Shown here: one piece after another, positions 1-10,999 of the stretch
Numbering within the stretch: position 1 is the first letter of the stretch
How the letters are laid out: every line of letters starts with the position of its first letter
Assembly: GCA_024516035.1 (NCBI GenBank)
Contig: CM044958.1
Coordinates: 45,233,929 to 45,297,928, forward strand
Direction: 5' to 3'
Length of the DNA stretch: 64,000 nt
Source of the DNA: Bactericera cockerelli
Lineage: Eukaryota; Arthropoda; Insecta; Hemiptera; Triozidae
Notes under the pieces: model-generated
What the model was told of the DNA's origin: nothing
The model's input: only the letters and a program-made list of their open reading frames with translations
Database searches by the model: none
Program-made: the position numbers and the translations under genes

Positions 1-95
1 TTAACTATGACTATTCCCACACCAGCCTGAGTGAGTTCAATGTGGATATCTGGTTTGTATGTTTCCAGCGAATGTATGGTAAAACTTCCGACCTC
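1..95 (+). repeat. SINE central-domain fragment
   Basis: Matches the central domain shared by the 5S-headed and tRNA-headed SINEs of this window (compare 39,350-39,430): a CAGCCTGAGTGAG-like part, then TTTCCAGCGAATG and a GGTAAAAC part. No head is present; it is cut by the window edge. Confidence 0.6.
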
Positions 96-194
96 CATCT
101 CAAATGTCTAGAATGCCTAGATGATAAAGAGACATGGAGAAAAACAACAGGTTTTCATTGTTCTCATCCTTTTACATTTTTTTCCTGAATTTCT

Positions 195-385
195 TCATGG
201 CAGTCTGGCTGGGAGACCATAAACAAAGAGTAGACCAGCAGTCTGGCTGGGGGACTATAAACAGGGAGTAGACCAGCATTGGCTTGGTTCTGGGGGTCCT
301 AGTCAATTATTAGCCTCCTTATAAAGGCAGTGTTAGAAGTGCTGAGTCATTTCTCCACTGTCTGGCTACGATCGTCTGATTTCTT
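195..385 (+). repeat. Dispersed ~190-bp repeat, family I
   Basis: Three copies in the window: here, 10,010-10,205 (minus) and 25,035-25,202 (plus). Shared landmarks are ACTATAAACAGGGAGTAGAC, TTATTAGCCTCCTT and CTGAGTCATTCCTCCACTG. In this copy and in the 10-kb copy the first ~40 bp (CAGTCTGGCTGGG...) is present twice in tandem. The 25-kb and 10-kb copies end in a short GAT/ATG run, as a reverse-transcribed element would. I do not recognise the family. Confidence 0.65.
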
Positions 386-759
386 CATTTTCTATTTCTC
401 TCTTACTATCTCTCCATCTCTCATTATTTATACTCATCTCGCTCACAGTCTCAATGAATTTCCCAATTTGCTACCGTCCTAATATTATGTCCACTTAACT
501 CCTCTCTTCCTAACATCACTGCCAAACTTTCCCTGCTCCTTTCTTGTCCCCAAAATTTCGCTCCAGGGTTCCAAAAGTTCGTTACGAAAAAAAAAAATCC
601 CAATCGATCCCGTCTCAATTATTAATAAACAAGGCGAGTTTCCATCAACGCTCTGACCCACTTAGAGCAACACTTTTCACTCCAAGTGCTTTTTAACAGG
701 CCCGGGAAACTTAATAAATGATGGCGAAAGTGGAAGAGAAGTTGAAGAAAAAAAAAACA

Positions 760-925
760 AGAAGAAGAAGAAGGAGTTAGGCCAAAGGACAACACAAATC
801 ATTGGCGCCCTTAGCAGGGTTGGTGTTAGGAAGGGCATCCAGTCGTAAAATGTGGAACTAGGAGTGCCAGAACCAACCAACCTCATCACGAAGGAGAGGT
901 TGAACAATGCCAACCCCAGTAGCTT
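760..925 (+). repeat. LINE/SINE 3' tail fragment (SINE-B type)
   Basis: Contains GGAAGGGCATCCAG, CCAACCAACCTCA and GGTTGAACAATGCC, the same 3' segment as in the full SINE-B at 30,671-31,000 and in fragments at 24,140 and 56,475. This type of 3' end resembles the tail of RTE-like LINEs, which is inference. Confidence 0.6.
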
Positions 926-948
926 TGGGAAAAGGCAATGTAAAAGTT

Positions 949-1172
949 GATGATGTGAATAGTGAGAAAGAGTAGTATTGAATTAATTTTTTTTTTACAT
1001 TTTCGATGATGTGAATAGTGAGAAAGAGTAGTATTGAATTAATTTTTTTTTTACATTTTCGATGATGTGAATAGTGAGAAAGAGTAGTATTGAATTATTT
1101 TTTTTTTTACATTTTCGATGATGTGAATAGTGAGAAAGAGTAGTATTGAATTACTTTTTTTTTTACATTTTC
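949..1172 (+). repeat. Minisatellite, 56 bp x 4
   Basis: Four nearly identical 56-bp units start at 949, 1005, 1061 and 1117. Each begins GATGATGTGAATAGTGAG and ends with a T-run followed by ACATTTTC. Differences between units are one or two bases near the T-run, so the expansion is recent. Confidence 0.9.
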
Positions 1173-1275
1173 GTACTTGATTACTTCGGATATTGATTCC
1201 TTCTTTATTACTTCAGATAATTTCTAATATTAAAATCGGAAGTATTGTGTTCGTTTTTCAAGACCGTCACGAGTG

Positions 1276-1360
1276 ATAATTCAGTCGAACCTGGCTTTAA
1301 GTAAGAGAACTCAAGGGACCGGAATAGATCCTGAGTTCGATTCCCGGTCGGAGCAGTATT
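1276..1360 (+). repeat. pogo-like terminal fragment joined to a SINE-B head piece
   Basis: CAGTCGAACCTGGCTTTAAG followed by AGAGAACTCAAGGGACC resembles the terminal sequence at 30,062 and the reversed one near 33,173. It runs straight into the second half of a SINE-B tRNA-like head (GAGTTCGATTCCCGGTCGGA). Confidence 0.4.
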
Positions 1361-2329
1361 ATTTCTTCTTCCCATAATATGAGTATCTCCAACTGCTAAG
1401 TCCTGAGGGAGTGTTTTTTTTATATATATACAATTCAGATCAAGCTAATTACAATTTTTATATAAGGTTCAATGGACATAGTGTAATAATAATTACAATA
1501 ACAGTGTTGCATGTTGTTACATTTCTACTCAATCTCAAAGTCAGGTAGAACTTTATTTAATCACAGCTTGCGTAATATAGCGTCGCCGTCGATATCACGT
1601 TGAATCCCTAAAAAATACGTGTTATAAATATTCCCCGCCAAGTCTTTGGACCAAAAAATATTTGGAATCACTTGTGGGCCACGGAGGCTAGCGTTAAATT
1701 TACTTAGATAATAAAGATGATTCTGACACTGATGGATATGAAATTGATGTGGTAGATTACGATGATGAAGATGAAGATGATGACCACGATGATAACGACC
1801 GTCTTATTGTTGATTTATTCATTATGGATTATGATACTAAAGTTGATGACACACTGAATAATTTATGGAACACCCCTTGCGCCCAGACTAAATTGTTGGT
1901 CTCTTGACAAACACGAAATCTATCATGATAGTAATATAATAGACTATCACTTACAGAATCGGAATAGGTCATTCGAGTTCCTTGAGTCCAAAAGTTTAAT
2001 TATAATGACGAAGTGAATGGCATAGGTGTATGAGAATTTCTTTTGGATATCTGCTAAAGTGGTAGGTATAATGGATTAGTGTTGAGTCAACATAATTATA
2101 CTAAATACACTTGGCATTTTTTTTCCTCATCAAAGGATAAGAAAAATAAAATTGCCATATGTGCCATAGAAAGGAAAGTATATAATATTACTATAATAAA
2201 AAAAATAAATATGTAACTTGTATGCTACTTGACAAGCACATGAGTAATTGGATGTGAACGAAATTATTTCCCCAAACTTGTATTCTACCTCCGTCAAGTC
2301 AAACTGTCAGGTCATTCAACTTCGTCATG
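1361..2329. other. AT-rich intergenic stretch, no feature seen
   Basis: No open frame with coding character, no splice-flanked exon and no recognised repeat. A short GATGAWGAT-rich stretch lies at about 1,740-1,800. Confidence 0.5.
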
Positions 2330-2772
2330 TGCAACTTTTCCTTCCCCTCCTTCCCATTGTGACTTTCCCTTCCATTCTCCTTCTTTCATTTTCCCCTACT
2401 CTTTCTTTCTCCTTGCACCTTGATAGATCTTTCTCATTCTTCTTCATCCATCCCTCCCTTTCTGTTCATCTTACCCTACTCTCCCTCTCTCCTTGCACCT
2501 TCAGAGATCTTTCCATTCCCCTCTTTTCCTTTGTTTTCTTTCTTTCCCATTCTCTTTCTTTATTTTTCCCCTGCTCTCCCTCTCTCCTTGCACCTTCAAA
2601 GATCTTTTCCTTCCCCTCTTTTCCTTTGTTTTCTTTCTCTCCCATTCTCTTTCTTTCATCTTCCCCTACTTTCCCTCTCTCCTTGCACCTTTAGAGATCT
2701 TTCCCATTCCCTCTTTTTCTTTTTTTTATTCTCTTCTATTCTCCTTCTTTCATTTTCCCTTACTTACTTGAA
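2330..2772 (+). repeat. Pyrimidine-rich minisatellite, ~80-95 bp units
   Basis: CCTTGCACCTT followed by GATCTTT recurs at 2,411, 2,491, 2,586 and 2,681, so the unit is 80-95 bp and almost pure C/T. Overlapping open frames here are Ser/Leu/Phe/Pro-only artefacts of the pyrimidine bias and are not called as genes. Confidence 0.75.
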
Positions 2773-3075
2773 GAAACTAGAAGGTAGGAGATCTTCTAGT
2801 TTTTTCAAAGATCTTTCTCTCTACTCTCATTCATCTTCTTCCATATTTTCTGTTCTCAAAAACTATTTCTTTCTCTTCTCTTCCTCTTTCTTACTCTCCT
2901 TACTTTCTTCTTTAACTTTTTCTTTTTTCTCCCATTTATCCTTATTAATTATTTTCAACTTGATTTTTATTGTTTTCATTTTTCTTTGTTCTGTTTTAAT
3001 GTTTTTATTATAGTCTATCTTTCTTTTTATCCGTTACCCTCCCCTCTTTCGTCTTTCCTTATTTCTTCTTTATTT

Positions 3076-3115
3076 TTCCTCTCTCCCTCTCTCTCTCTCG
3101 CTCTCTCTCTATCTA

Positions 3116-3156
<41 letters not shown>

Positions 3157-3163
3157 GCTATCT
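3076..3163 (+). repeat. (CT)n microsatellite
   Basis: Long CT dinucleotide run with occasional interruptions, continuing the pyrimidine-rich tract upstream. Confidence 0.9.
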
Positions 3164-3562
3164 GCTATCCGAATTCATCTTCATGACAGAAACAAATGAA
3201 ACAATTAAGAAAAGTAAATTGGGGAGAAATATTCAAGGTTTAGGTACATCAAATTTGATTTAATGTACATTTGTAATTTTAATTTATTTGTACCAATTTC
3301 TTGTAAAATAATTAGGATTAACAAAAGTTTTGTAATTTTCGGTCTTATCGAGTCACACTGATTGAGATTCCCTAAGAGAATTCTTAGGCCCAAGTGGATA
3401 GTCACTAATAGCCTGATTAAGCACGGCCATTAGCCATTTGATTGTGTAAAAAGTTGATTGATTAAACTGTCCATTAGCTAATTTGCACCTAGGCATTTGT
3501 TTTTCTCTCTCCTTATCCTGAAGAAAGAAAAGAAATGTATTCTACTATATGAATTGTTGGCG

Positions 3563-3650
3563 ACGTCAGTAGCTTGAACGATTAAAAGGTCGGTGGTTCA
3601 AGTCCCAAGTTAAGCGAATAATATAAGTTTTAGTAAAGTTAGTTTAAGTA
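3563..3650 (+). repeat. SINE-E fragment (tRNA-Thr-like head)
   Basis: Degenerate CAGTAGCTTGA...GGTCGGTGGTTCAAGTCCC followed by a TTTAGTAAAG...GTTTAAGTAG tail, as in fuller copies at 23,664 and 23,931. The A- and B-box-like blocks of a tRNA promoter can be seen. Confidence 0.55.
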
Positions 3651-3733
3651 GTTAAAAGGTTGTAAGTAGTTTTTCTTTGTAAATGTGGACATTAGACAGC
3701 ATAAGTGCCGAATCATGAAACCGGATTTGTTAA

Positions 3734-4726
3734 CCTGTGAGTACACGCGCTAAAAATCCGAACGTCTGTGCACGCGCGATGAAAAAAATTCTCACACCTG
3801 GTTTTGCTTTGTATTTCGTTCTGCTTGAAGAGTTATATAATATTTTTAAGATACATTAAGTTGACTTATGTATTTAAAAGATATTTAAAGTAATTTTATA
3901 GCAATTTTTTTTCCAAATGGTTGCAGTTCGAACCCCTGACTTGAATTTTTTTTTATTTTCCAAAATTTGTTCATCGTAAGCCATAGTGACATAAGTTTGT
4001 AGGGCAATTCACAGTATATCTTATAATCAAGAATATTATGTAATTATATTTGTTTAGGTACTTCTAAAAGCTAAAAACAGAAACGATAAAAAAATAAATG
4101 TACTTAGATTATACCAGGAGGTAAGTAGGTAGGTAGGTACCCATTATAGTAGGTGGAGAAAGATTACAAAGAATACTAATTATTTCAGTATCTAGCAAAA
4201 AAATTGTAGGAAGGTACCTAACTACCTAATATTATTACAAAGAAATTTAATTAATGTTAGTTAAAAGTTTATATTTTGTTAGTTAAAAATCATTATAATA
4301 ATTATTATAACAACAGTGAACAATCACGAATTTGGTAGGTAAACACACTAATTTTCTTTAAAAAAATATATTTCTTTATTTAAAACAATTGTTATTATTA
4401 TATTAATTAATTATTAAAACTAATTATTATAAATAATTAATTAAATTAAACTAAATAGTTAGTAACAAAAAAAAAAACTCTCAAAAAAAAAGTTACCTCA
4501 GTACACGCGCGATGAAAAAAAATCTCACATTTCAGACCGATCTGAACTTTTCACCACGTCACGGGCAACAGAAATTGAAAATAGCTCAAGGGACTGTGGA
4601 TACATCTAGATAAACATATTATCAACAGCTACTCCAGGTCCCTACAGGTTAGGACCAATATCGATCAAGTTCTAGCGTTTTTGCCGAGCGTGTGAGAATT
4701 TTTCCCTATGTGCGTGTACTCACGGG
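3734..4726. mobile_element. piggyBac-like non-autonomous element (993 bp)
   Basis: Both ends are flanked by TTAA (3,730-3,733 and 4,727-4,730). The termini are inverted: CCTGTGAGTACACGCGC on the left, and GCGTGTACTCACGGG on the right. A subterminal motif (CACGCGCGATGAAAAAAA then TCTCACA) occurs near the left end (~3,770), again at ~4,506, and in inverted form near the right end (TGTGAGAATTTTTCCC). TTAA target duplications and CC-starting termini are the known marks of piggyBac transposons. No transposase frame is present, so it would depend on an autonomous relative. Confidence 0.7.
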
Positions 4727-4730
4727 TTAA

Positions 4731-5371
4731 TCTTAGTGAACACAGTCCCTAAACATTCACCTTGACAATATATGTAGAGGTCATATTATTATCTAAGCCG
4801 GTCTTTGTATAACTGTATAACTTTGTGGCGGAGATGTGGCCAGCCTTCATGACGGAAAATCTTGTTTTAAAATACCAATCGGCCATAAAAAAATCTAAGG
4901 GTCGGCTTCGATTTTCTAATCCTGTTTCATAATACGGCCCTAAGGGCGTAATTAATAGACGTTTTTGTAATCGCCACAGAGGTATTAAGTTACGGATTAC
5001 GTACTAAGTAAGATAGGGAAAACCGACGCTTAGCAATGACTTGAGTTATAGAATTTCTCTATTAATTTCGCCCTTAGTATCTCGACATGGCCATTAGGTA
5101 CATGAATAATGTATGTCATTACTCTGCCGCTCACCTGAGTATATGTTTACAAAAACCTGCTCACCTTTAACCTTTCTCCGTCAAATTAAATACAAAATTA
5201 CTTACATCTCCGATTCAATTCCGCTTTCTAAAATTTCTCTATACTCTTGGCAATCTTGCAAATAGGTGTATTTTCCGGCTTATCTACATAAGTACTTGCT
5301 TAGTACCTACATACACTTTGTAATGTGCATGCTATAAGTCCAGGGGATGCACTCATGGTTCATTCATTGTC
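4731..5371. other. Intergenic stretch, nothing recognised
   Basis: No coding exon, tRNA-like head or tandem repeat seen. Sequence composition is unremarkable. Confidence 0.5.
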
Positions 5372-5592
5372 AGCTTCGGTAGCTCAGTGGTAAAGTCGGC
5401 ACTCTGTGAATCCAGAGATTCCAGCGGTCTTTGGTTCAAAACCCAGCCGGTGCATGACAATTTATACTCCCATTTGGGATTTTTACCACATAATATTATT
5501 ATTATGTATTGTCTTGGTCTTACTGCTAGAATAATGAGACTTGAATAGTATTAATCTGGCAGTATAAATAAGACGATATTATTATTATTATT
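5372..5592 (+). repeat. SINE-A, near full length
   Basis: tRNA-like head with A-box GGTAGCTCAGTGGTAAAG and B-box GGTTCAAAACCC, then a body with CCCATTTGGGATTTTTACC and CAGTATAAATAAG, and a (TTA)n end. Other copies are at 12,745-13,078, 22,137, 32,889, 41,714 (minus) and 48,115 (minus). The head is not a working tRNA: stem pairing is broken and it runs straight into the SINE body. Confidence 0.8.
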
Positions 5593-5774
5593 AAAAATCA
5601 AAGCTTTTTTTGGTAAAATAATAGAAGGAATTTATTTAATTTTGCTTTCAACAACTTTCAAATATTAACATTCCCGAACCATCTTTTCATTCAACACCCC
5701 TCACTTTCTTCCTCATTCCCACATTGTCCCAAACACTCCAGACGTTGCTTAGCTTCAGTGATCTGACATAATGG

Positions 5775-5935
5775 TCGTAGTTATTAAGGAGCCATTGATC
5801 CAGGTAGGGTAGGGATGCGTTGGTTCGAATCACACCCAATGCATAAAATAATTTTTCTCACTTATTTGAGATAAAAAATCTGCTGCAATAAGGGGACTCT
5901 TTAGTTCTTCTCAGGCAGTATAAAATAGTATCTAT
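5775..5935 (+). repeat. SINE-C variant with alternative tail
   Basis: Head end GGTTCGAATCACACCCAATGCAT as in SINE-C, but the tail (CTGCTGCAATAAGGGGACTC, GGCAGTATAAA) differs from the usual SINE-C tail and is shared with the copy at 53,863. This suggests a separate subfamily. Confidence 0.55.
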
Positions 5936-6251
5936 TGCTATCATTGAACCTGCTATTGATTGCTCACCTTTTGTCATTTTCAGTAAAAACTTTTTTAAGC
6001 TAGGTATCTATACTGAAAAAGTATTCAAAAACTTTTTTTCCCTAGCTTTTTGTACGCTTTTTGACTTATATATTAAGTACCAAGTGACGTTTTTGTTCAA
6101 ACTAAGATAGAAATGGTTTACAAATTCAACGATAAACATGTTGACAATAGAGGTCTTTGTGATAATTGGGGCTTCTCTTGTGAGGCTATAATAATAAAAA
6201 TAATTGATGATAATAATAACAACAATAACAATAATTACTCATAACAATAAT

Positions 6252-6454
6252 AATGTTTAGTGGAAGGTAACCACCTGGCGAGATTAATGCTCAGAGCATT
6301 TTCTACCACCTAACCCTCAGAGTCTTATTATTACCTGGTCACATACTAAAATTAATGAGGAAAATTCATGCATTGGTTGGGATTCGAACTAACGTTTCCC
6401 TACGCTACCTGGAATACCAGACTAGGGTCTTAACCACTTGACTACCAGTGCACA
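6252..6454 (-). repeat. SINE-C, full length
   Basis: Reads on the minus strand as GTGCACTGGTAGTCAAGTGG, then a tRNA-like B box GTTCGAATCCC, then the tail GACTCTGAGGGTTAGGTGG and GGTGGTTACCTTCCACTAAA. At least ten copies or pieces lie in the window, in both orientations. Confidence 0.8.
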
Positions 6455-6525
6455 GTTTGTGGACTCCAATTAGTTTACATAATATAACAATGTCTTAGCG
6501 AGTATTAGAAGTTTTTCGCTGTGGG

Positions 6526-6675
6526 GTTCGGTGGAAGAGAAAGCCACAGGCTTTAACCTCGCCTCTTGGTTCACTACATATTCTATTGTGTTCCTTTTTA
6601 TTTCATGTCATATGTATGTATCATGTGGTTTACCAACCAATAAAGTGTTAAATAATAATAATAATTTTATTATTA
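6526..6675 (+). repeat. Dispersed repeat shared with 39,690-39,825 (minus)
   Basis: GTGGAAGAGAAAGCCACAGG followed by TTTAACCTCGCC and TTGGTTC-CTACATATTCT is repeated inverted at 39.7 kb. It ends in AATAAAGTGTTAAATAATAA, i.e. a poly-A-signal-like motif then an AAT run, suggesting a LINE or SINE 3' end. The 98-codon frame over it is not supported as a gene. Confidence 0.5.
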
Positions 6676-7454
6676 TTATTTCGCAAACTCAATTGCCTTT
6701 TTTCTTTAAAATATCAACAGTGACATGTTTGATAGTAAAAAAAATCTTCTACGTTTGGATATCATGTATAATGAATGCATCAGTATCTCTAGTAGTTTCA
6801 ATACAAACATCTTCTCTTGATCCGTAGAATGCCCATATGATCTTTTGAGAGGGTGGATCATTTTTCTATCTTTTAAATTTATATACTTAAAATTTTGGTG
6901 ATGAAAAATTTGCAAATTCAACAAGGACCTGCAAGCCATACCGCAAGCCAAGCCAAGCTCGAAAAAAAATAATAATAATAATATGATTGTACGCCAAAGC
7001 GTGCCCCTCACAGCGGACCTGGGACCGCCTGTGTAGGTATCTACATGCTTTACTATAGCAAGCGTGGCGGAGGCTGCCAGTTGGCATGGACGACTGATGA
7101 GTCCGATAAACAGCCGAAACTCAGTTGTAAACATGCGAATTGTAAAAACAACAACACGCCCTCTCTGTTGTTGCAAAACTGTTCGGAGTGTGCGAAATGT
7201 GCCTCCAATAATTTGTTGTTGATGAGATGACAGCGCGGGATTGTCTGACACTGAAAATGTTGATAATAATAATAATAATTCCGTGTCCATGAGATAGGTA
7301 TTGATACCTAAATCACGGTGGTGCTGAAAGGATTATATAAAAGATAAAGAGCTAGTTATTTGTGTTATTATGTCACAATTTTTAGTGGGTAGCATCGACA
7401 TTACGAGAACTAATGCTAATCATACATATCTCCAACCAACCGTCACATTCCAAT

Positions 7455-7640
7455 GTCTATCTCGTAATGCCGCCACTGGTCGTTGCCCACTCTACAACTA
7501 CCCCAATTGTCCTCACGAGGCTAGGGTAGGCCCCGACATCCAAAGTACAGAGCCGAAAAAATTCCGACCCCGCCGGGATTCGAACCCGGGTCACCTGGAG
7601 TGCAAGCCGAGCATGCTACCGCTAGGCCAAGTGACTACGA
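7455..7640 (-). repeat. SINE-F (tRNA-like head, minus strand)
   Basis: On the minus strand the head reads CTTGGCCTAGCGGTAGCATG and GGGTTCGAATCCCGGCGGGG, followed by TGTACTTTGGATGTCGGGG and a tail with CCACTGGCGGCATTACGAG reversed on the plus strand. Related pieces are at 27,670 (minus), 37,018 (plus), 39,025 and 48,975. Confidence 0.65.
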
Positions 7641-7689
7641 AAGGATTATATGGACGCCCAGATCCAATGTCTAGGCTCCTTTCATGTCC

Positions 7690-7830
7690 ATTACTTCTAT
7701 TTGGTTTTAACGTCCTGACTTGAGATAGACAGGACGTGGGTTTTATTCTCCATTCGCTGGGAATCGTAGCAGCTACCCACATTAACCTCACCCAGCCTGG
7801 GTAGGGCCGGAATTGCCAACCTCACATGTT
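7690..7830 (-). repeat. SINE-B central domain and tail (minus strand)
   Basis: Contains GTTTTAACGTCCTGA, CATTCGCTGGGAATCGTA and ACCTCACCCAGCCTGGGTAG, the reverse of the central domain in the SINE-B at 30,671. Confidence 0.7.
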
Positions 7831-8394
7831 CGGAAGGAACAAAATTTTCTGTGCGAAAAGTATTTTGATTATTTTGTTAGAATATTTATATTTTTCTGCG
7901 AACTCTCAACGTGAAGGCCAGGCATTGTACGCACATCGGAGACTGCCTCAACTGTGGAGGCTGAAGATTCTGCGAATTATTTGAATTATTTCAAGACTGC
8001 TAAAATTTCGTGATCTTGAACTCCTAATTTTCCTAAAAAACATAAATAAACTGCGAACTAATCAAGGTTGTTCAAAAAATTCGCGATCTTGAACTCTCGC
8101 CTACTGACGAGACAGTTTTGTGATAGTCGGCAGACATGACCTCTGAGGCATGACCTCTGAGGCATGGCCGTCGAATGATTTAGAATTTAGATTTTTGGAT
8201 ACTGCCATCAGTAAATTGGTGTTTAGAAAATTGGTGGGTGTTGATCGCATGACCTCTGGAGTATGGTGTTTGAATGCTATAGATAGCATCCTGAAGGAAC
8301 ACGTAATAGAAAACTATATTAGCACCATGGAGGAATAAAAACAAACTGAAAACAGCTAACCAATATGGCTACCACTCTGAGGATGTTATTCCTC

Positions 8395-8560
8395 TCTCGG
8401 ACCAACTTCCGGTGCGCTCGTGTTGACCCAGCACCTAAATGGGAAGTATAGTGTCACTTCTCGGCCATCAGGCAAGCTACAACACAGAGTCTACAGTAGC
8501 TCCTGTTTCATAGCTACGAAATAAAAAAGGCTGTGAAACACTCATCTTTAAAAATAAAAA
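8395..8560 (+). repeat. SINE-D, 3' part
   Basis: GGTGCGCTCGTGTTGACCCA, CTACAGTAGCTCCTGTTTCA and GGCTGTGAAACACTCATCTT identify the SINE-D body; the head is missing. It ends in A-rich sequence followed by a short CT run. Confidence 0.75.
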
Positions 8561-8839
8561 TAAAAAAATAATCTCTCTCTCTCTTCTATTCGCCTTAGTT
8601 CTCATACAGACGGCACACACAGAGCTCTCGAAGCGTTCATTTCGTTCTATTTTTGAATCCGTAGCTCCTCTCTGACGTATATTAATGATGGACAAGACAA
8701 GCATCGTTGGAAAATGTTTTTCTCTAAGAAATCTATTCGGGGAACAGGGTCCGCGGAAATCCAAAATGACAAAAACCACCTTTTAAAAAAAAAAACTAGT
8801 TATCAACACAGAGCCACAATACTGGAGAACAAAAGGTCA

Positions 8840-8970
8840 TAATAATAATTCTCTTTAGTGGAAGGTAACCACCAGGCGAGGTCAATGCTCAAAGCATTTT
8901 CTACCACGTAACCCGCAGAGTCTTATTATTATGTGGTCAGAAACTCAAATTAATAAGGAAAAATTCATGT
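8840..8970 (-). repeat. SINE-C, truncated (minus strand)
   Basis: TTTAGTGGAAGGTAACCACC, GCATTTTCTACCACG and AAATTAATAAGGAAAAATTC match the SINE-C tail; the head is lost. Confidence 0.75.
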
Positions 8971-9177
8971 TATCTATGTATACTGTAGGCCAGGTAGTTT
9001 ATTATATTTTTTGGACAACAAACCACAAGAGAATTCCGTTACTTTCAAAACTCTAAACTTAATGTATTATATTTTTTATAATGTTTACCTATTGTGGAGA
9101 TTAAACCCACAACCTAGTCATGATCTGGCAACTAGGCCGGCTTACGACCTCTAGAAGTCTAACACAGATGACAAATA

Positions 9178-9433
9178 GGGTATATGTACCAACTATGCGA
9201 CAGTGAAGAAAGTCAACCATAATTTTTCGACACTTTTTCTGTTAATCCTCATAAAATTCTACACTGAGACATTTTAGACTTATTGTTCATATCAGAAAAA
9301 AAGTAATTCAAAGAAAAGAAAGAAAACTCCTTTCTTCTGATCTAAAAATGAATATTGTAAAATATCTCCGTGTAAAATTTTAAGATGGGTTGAAAAAAAT
9401 GTCGAAAATTATGGTCATATGAGTGATCCATTT
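9178..9433. mobile_element. Hairpin-forming MITE-like element (~255 bp)
   Basis: The ends are imperfect inverted copies. CCATAATTTTTCGACA on the left pairs with TGTCGAAAATTATGG on the right. The middle also pairs (CAGAAAAAAAGTAATTC region with the TTTCTTCTGATC region). Outer ends are TAGGGTATATG and CATTTACCCTA. No coding capacity. Confidence 0.55.
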
Positions 9434-9799
9434 ACCCTATTCACCCTTTATAGCATAAAAAATTAACTGAAAAGTTTTCAGCAGGAACTGATACTTGGTA
9501 GAAATGGATGTTAGTTTAGCTATGCTCTTTGTCTATTTAGTTATATTTATTTAGGTATATTAAAACCTCGGTAAACTTTAGGGCGAGAAAATGGCGCCGT
9601 TTCAAGTTTTTTAGTAATCATAGCAGAACCCCTGCCAGTTCACTAAGTAGTTTTGAGGATAAAAGTTTTGAGTTTTTATTATAGCTAGGTACTTATCTCT
9701 CGCTCGCTTTCTCTGGAGCTTTTGCAAACTATAATAATGATAATAAACACACACAAATAACCTGTGAGGAAAAAAAACACTCTTTACAGGTACTTCATA

Positions 9800-9890
9800 G
9801 AAAATGGGAGAAAATAATAACAATAATAAGGGTTGGGTGGAGATTGCCAAAGGCAATGACCCCGCCCTTAAGTTCGGACATATGTATACA
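9800..9890 (+). repeat. Dispersed repeat G
   Basis: GGGTTGGGTGGAGATTGCCA and ACCCCGCCCTTAAGT recur inverted at 48,784-48,840 and 55,935-56,005, where longer copies are present. Confidence 0.55.
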
Positions 9891-10009
9891 TTTATTTATG
9901 TTTTCTTCATTTTTTTCTCTTTCTACTTCTTCTCACATTCTATATTAATTCGAACCCTGGGACTAGGGTCCAGGGTGCACTGCTCCACTCGGCCACTGGA
10001 AATCATCAT

Positions 10010-10205
10010 CATCATAAGGTGGCGTCATCGTGAATGATGGTAGCCAGACAGTGGAGGAATGACTCAGCACTTCTACCACTGTCTTTACTAGGAGGCTAAT
10101 AATTGATAAGGGCCCCCAGAACCAAGTCAATGCTGGTCTACTCCCTGTTTATAGTCCCCCAGCCAGACTGCTGGTCTACTCCCTGTTTATAGTCCCCCCA
10201 GCCAG
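10010..10205 (-). repeat. Dispersed ~190-bp repeat, family I (minus strand)
   Basis: Inverted copy of the repeat at 195-385. The CTGGTCTACTCCCTGTTTAT segment is duplicated in tandem at one end. Confidence 0.7.
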
Positions 10206-10774
10206 AAAGAGTTTTCTAAATTCTCATCGCATGTGGACAGTATTGGAAATGGACAAATTAATTTTAGTATTAGGTACATATTAATTTTAATAGGCACATA
10301 TTTCAAAATTTATTGATATATTTATAAGATCTTGTATACCAATAAATTATACCAATAAATATGGAATAGGTAGGTACCAATTATATGGTTTTTGCTTACT
10401 GCCAAAAAAAAAACTGTACCAATACCTAATTCATGTCTCTGTTTACTTCTCTCAACTCTTACGACTTAATATTAATTTTTGTTTTCATTTCAGATTTACT
10501 GCGACACACACGTGCAAGCCAATCGTCCAAGGGGCCCTGAATTCTGCTATTTTGTTGTTGTTGTTTTATGCCTCAGCAATTTGAAAATCTCGGTAAATAA
10601 AGTCATATCAAAGTGAAGAGAAAACATCGCCCTAGAAAAAAAAAGAAAAAAAAAAAAAATACTCTGCCAATTTTGTACATAATTACTTCCTCATGAATAG
10701 GTTACATTGTAAAAATTTGCGATTTTTTATCGAATTTTCGATATCTCTATAAGAGAATCCTGGATTTACGTAGA

Positions 10775-10996
10775 GCGCGCGATTAGCTTAGTGGTTAAGC
10801 ACCCACTTGCCATGCGGAAGGTTGTCTTAACGGGGGATCCGTTAGGACAAAAACTTGTATTCTGGTTACATTTGTTTGTAAGGGATACCTTCGGTAGGCT
10901 ACAACACAGACCACAAGCGTCTACAGTAGCTCCTGTTTCATGACTACGAAATAAAAATGGCTGTGAAACACTCATCTTTTTAAAAAAAAAAAAAAA
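10775..10996 (+). repeat. SINE-D with internal deletion
   Basis: The head GCGCGCGATTAGCTTAGTGG with TTGCCATGCGGAAGG is followed by the normal 3' part, but the middle (the GTGCGCTCGTGTTGACC portion) is missing. The anticodon-loop region TTGCCAT suggests a tRNA-Gly-like source. Confidence 0.75.
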
Positions 10997-10999
10997 TCC

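Noticed and set aside
6706..7290. 194-codon minus-strand frame
   Set aside because: Crosses unrelated repeat pieces, no domain, no splice structure; looks like chance.
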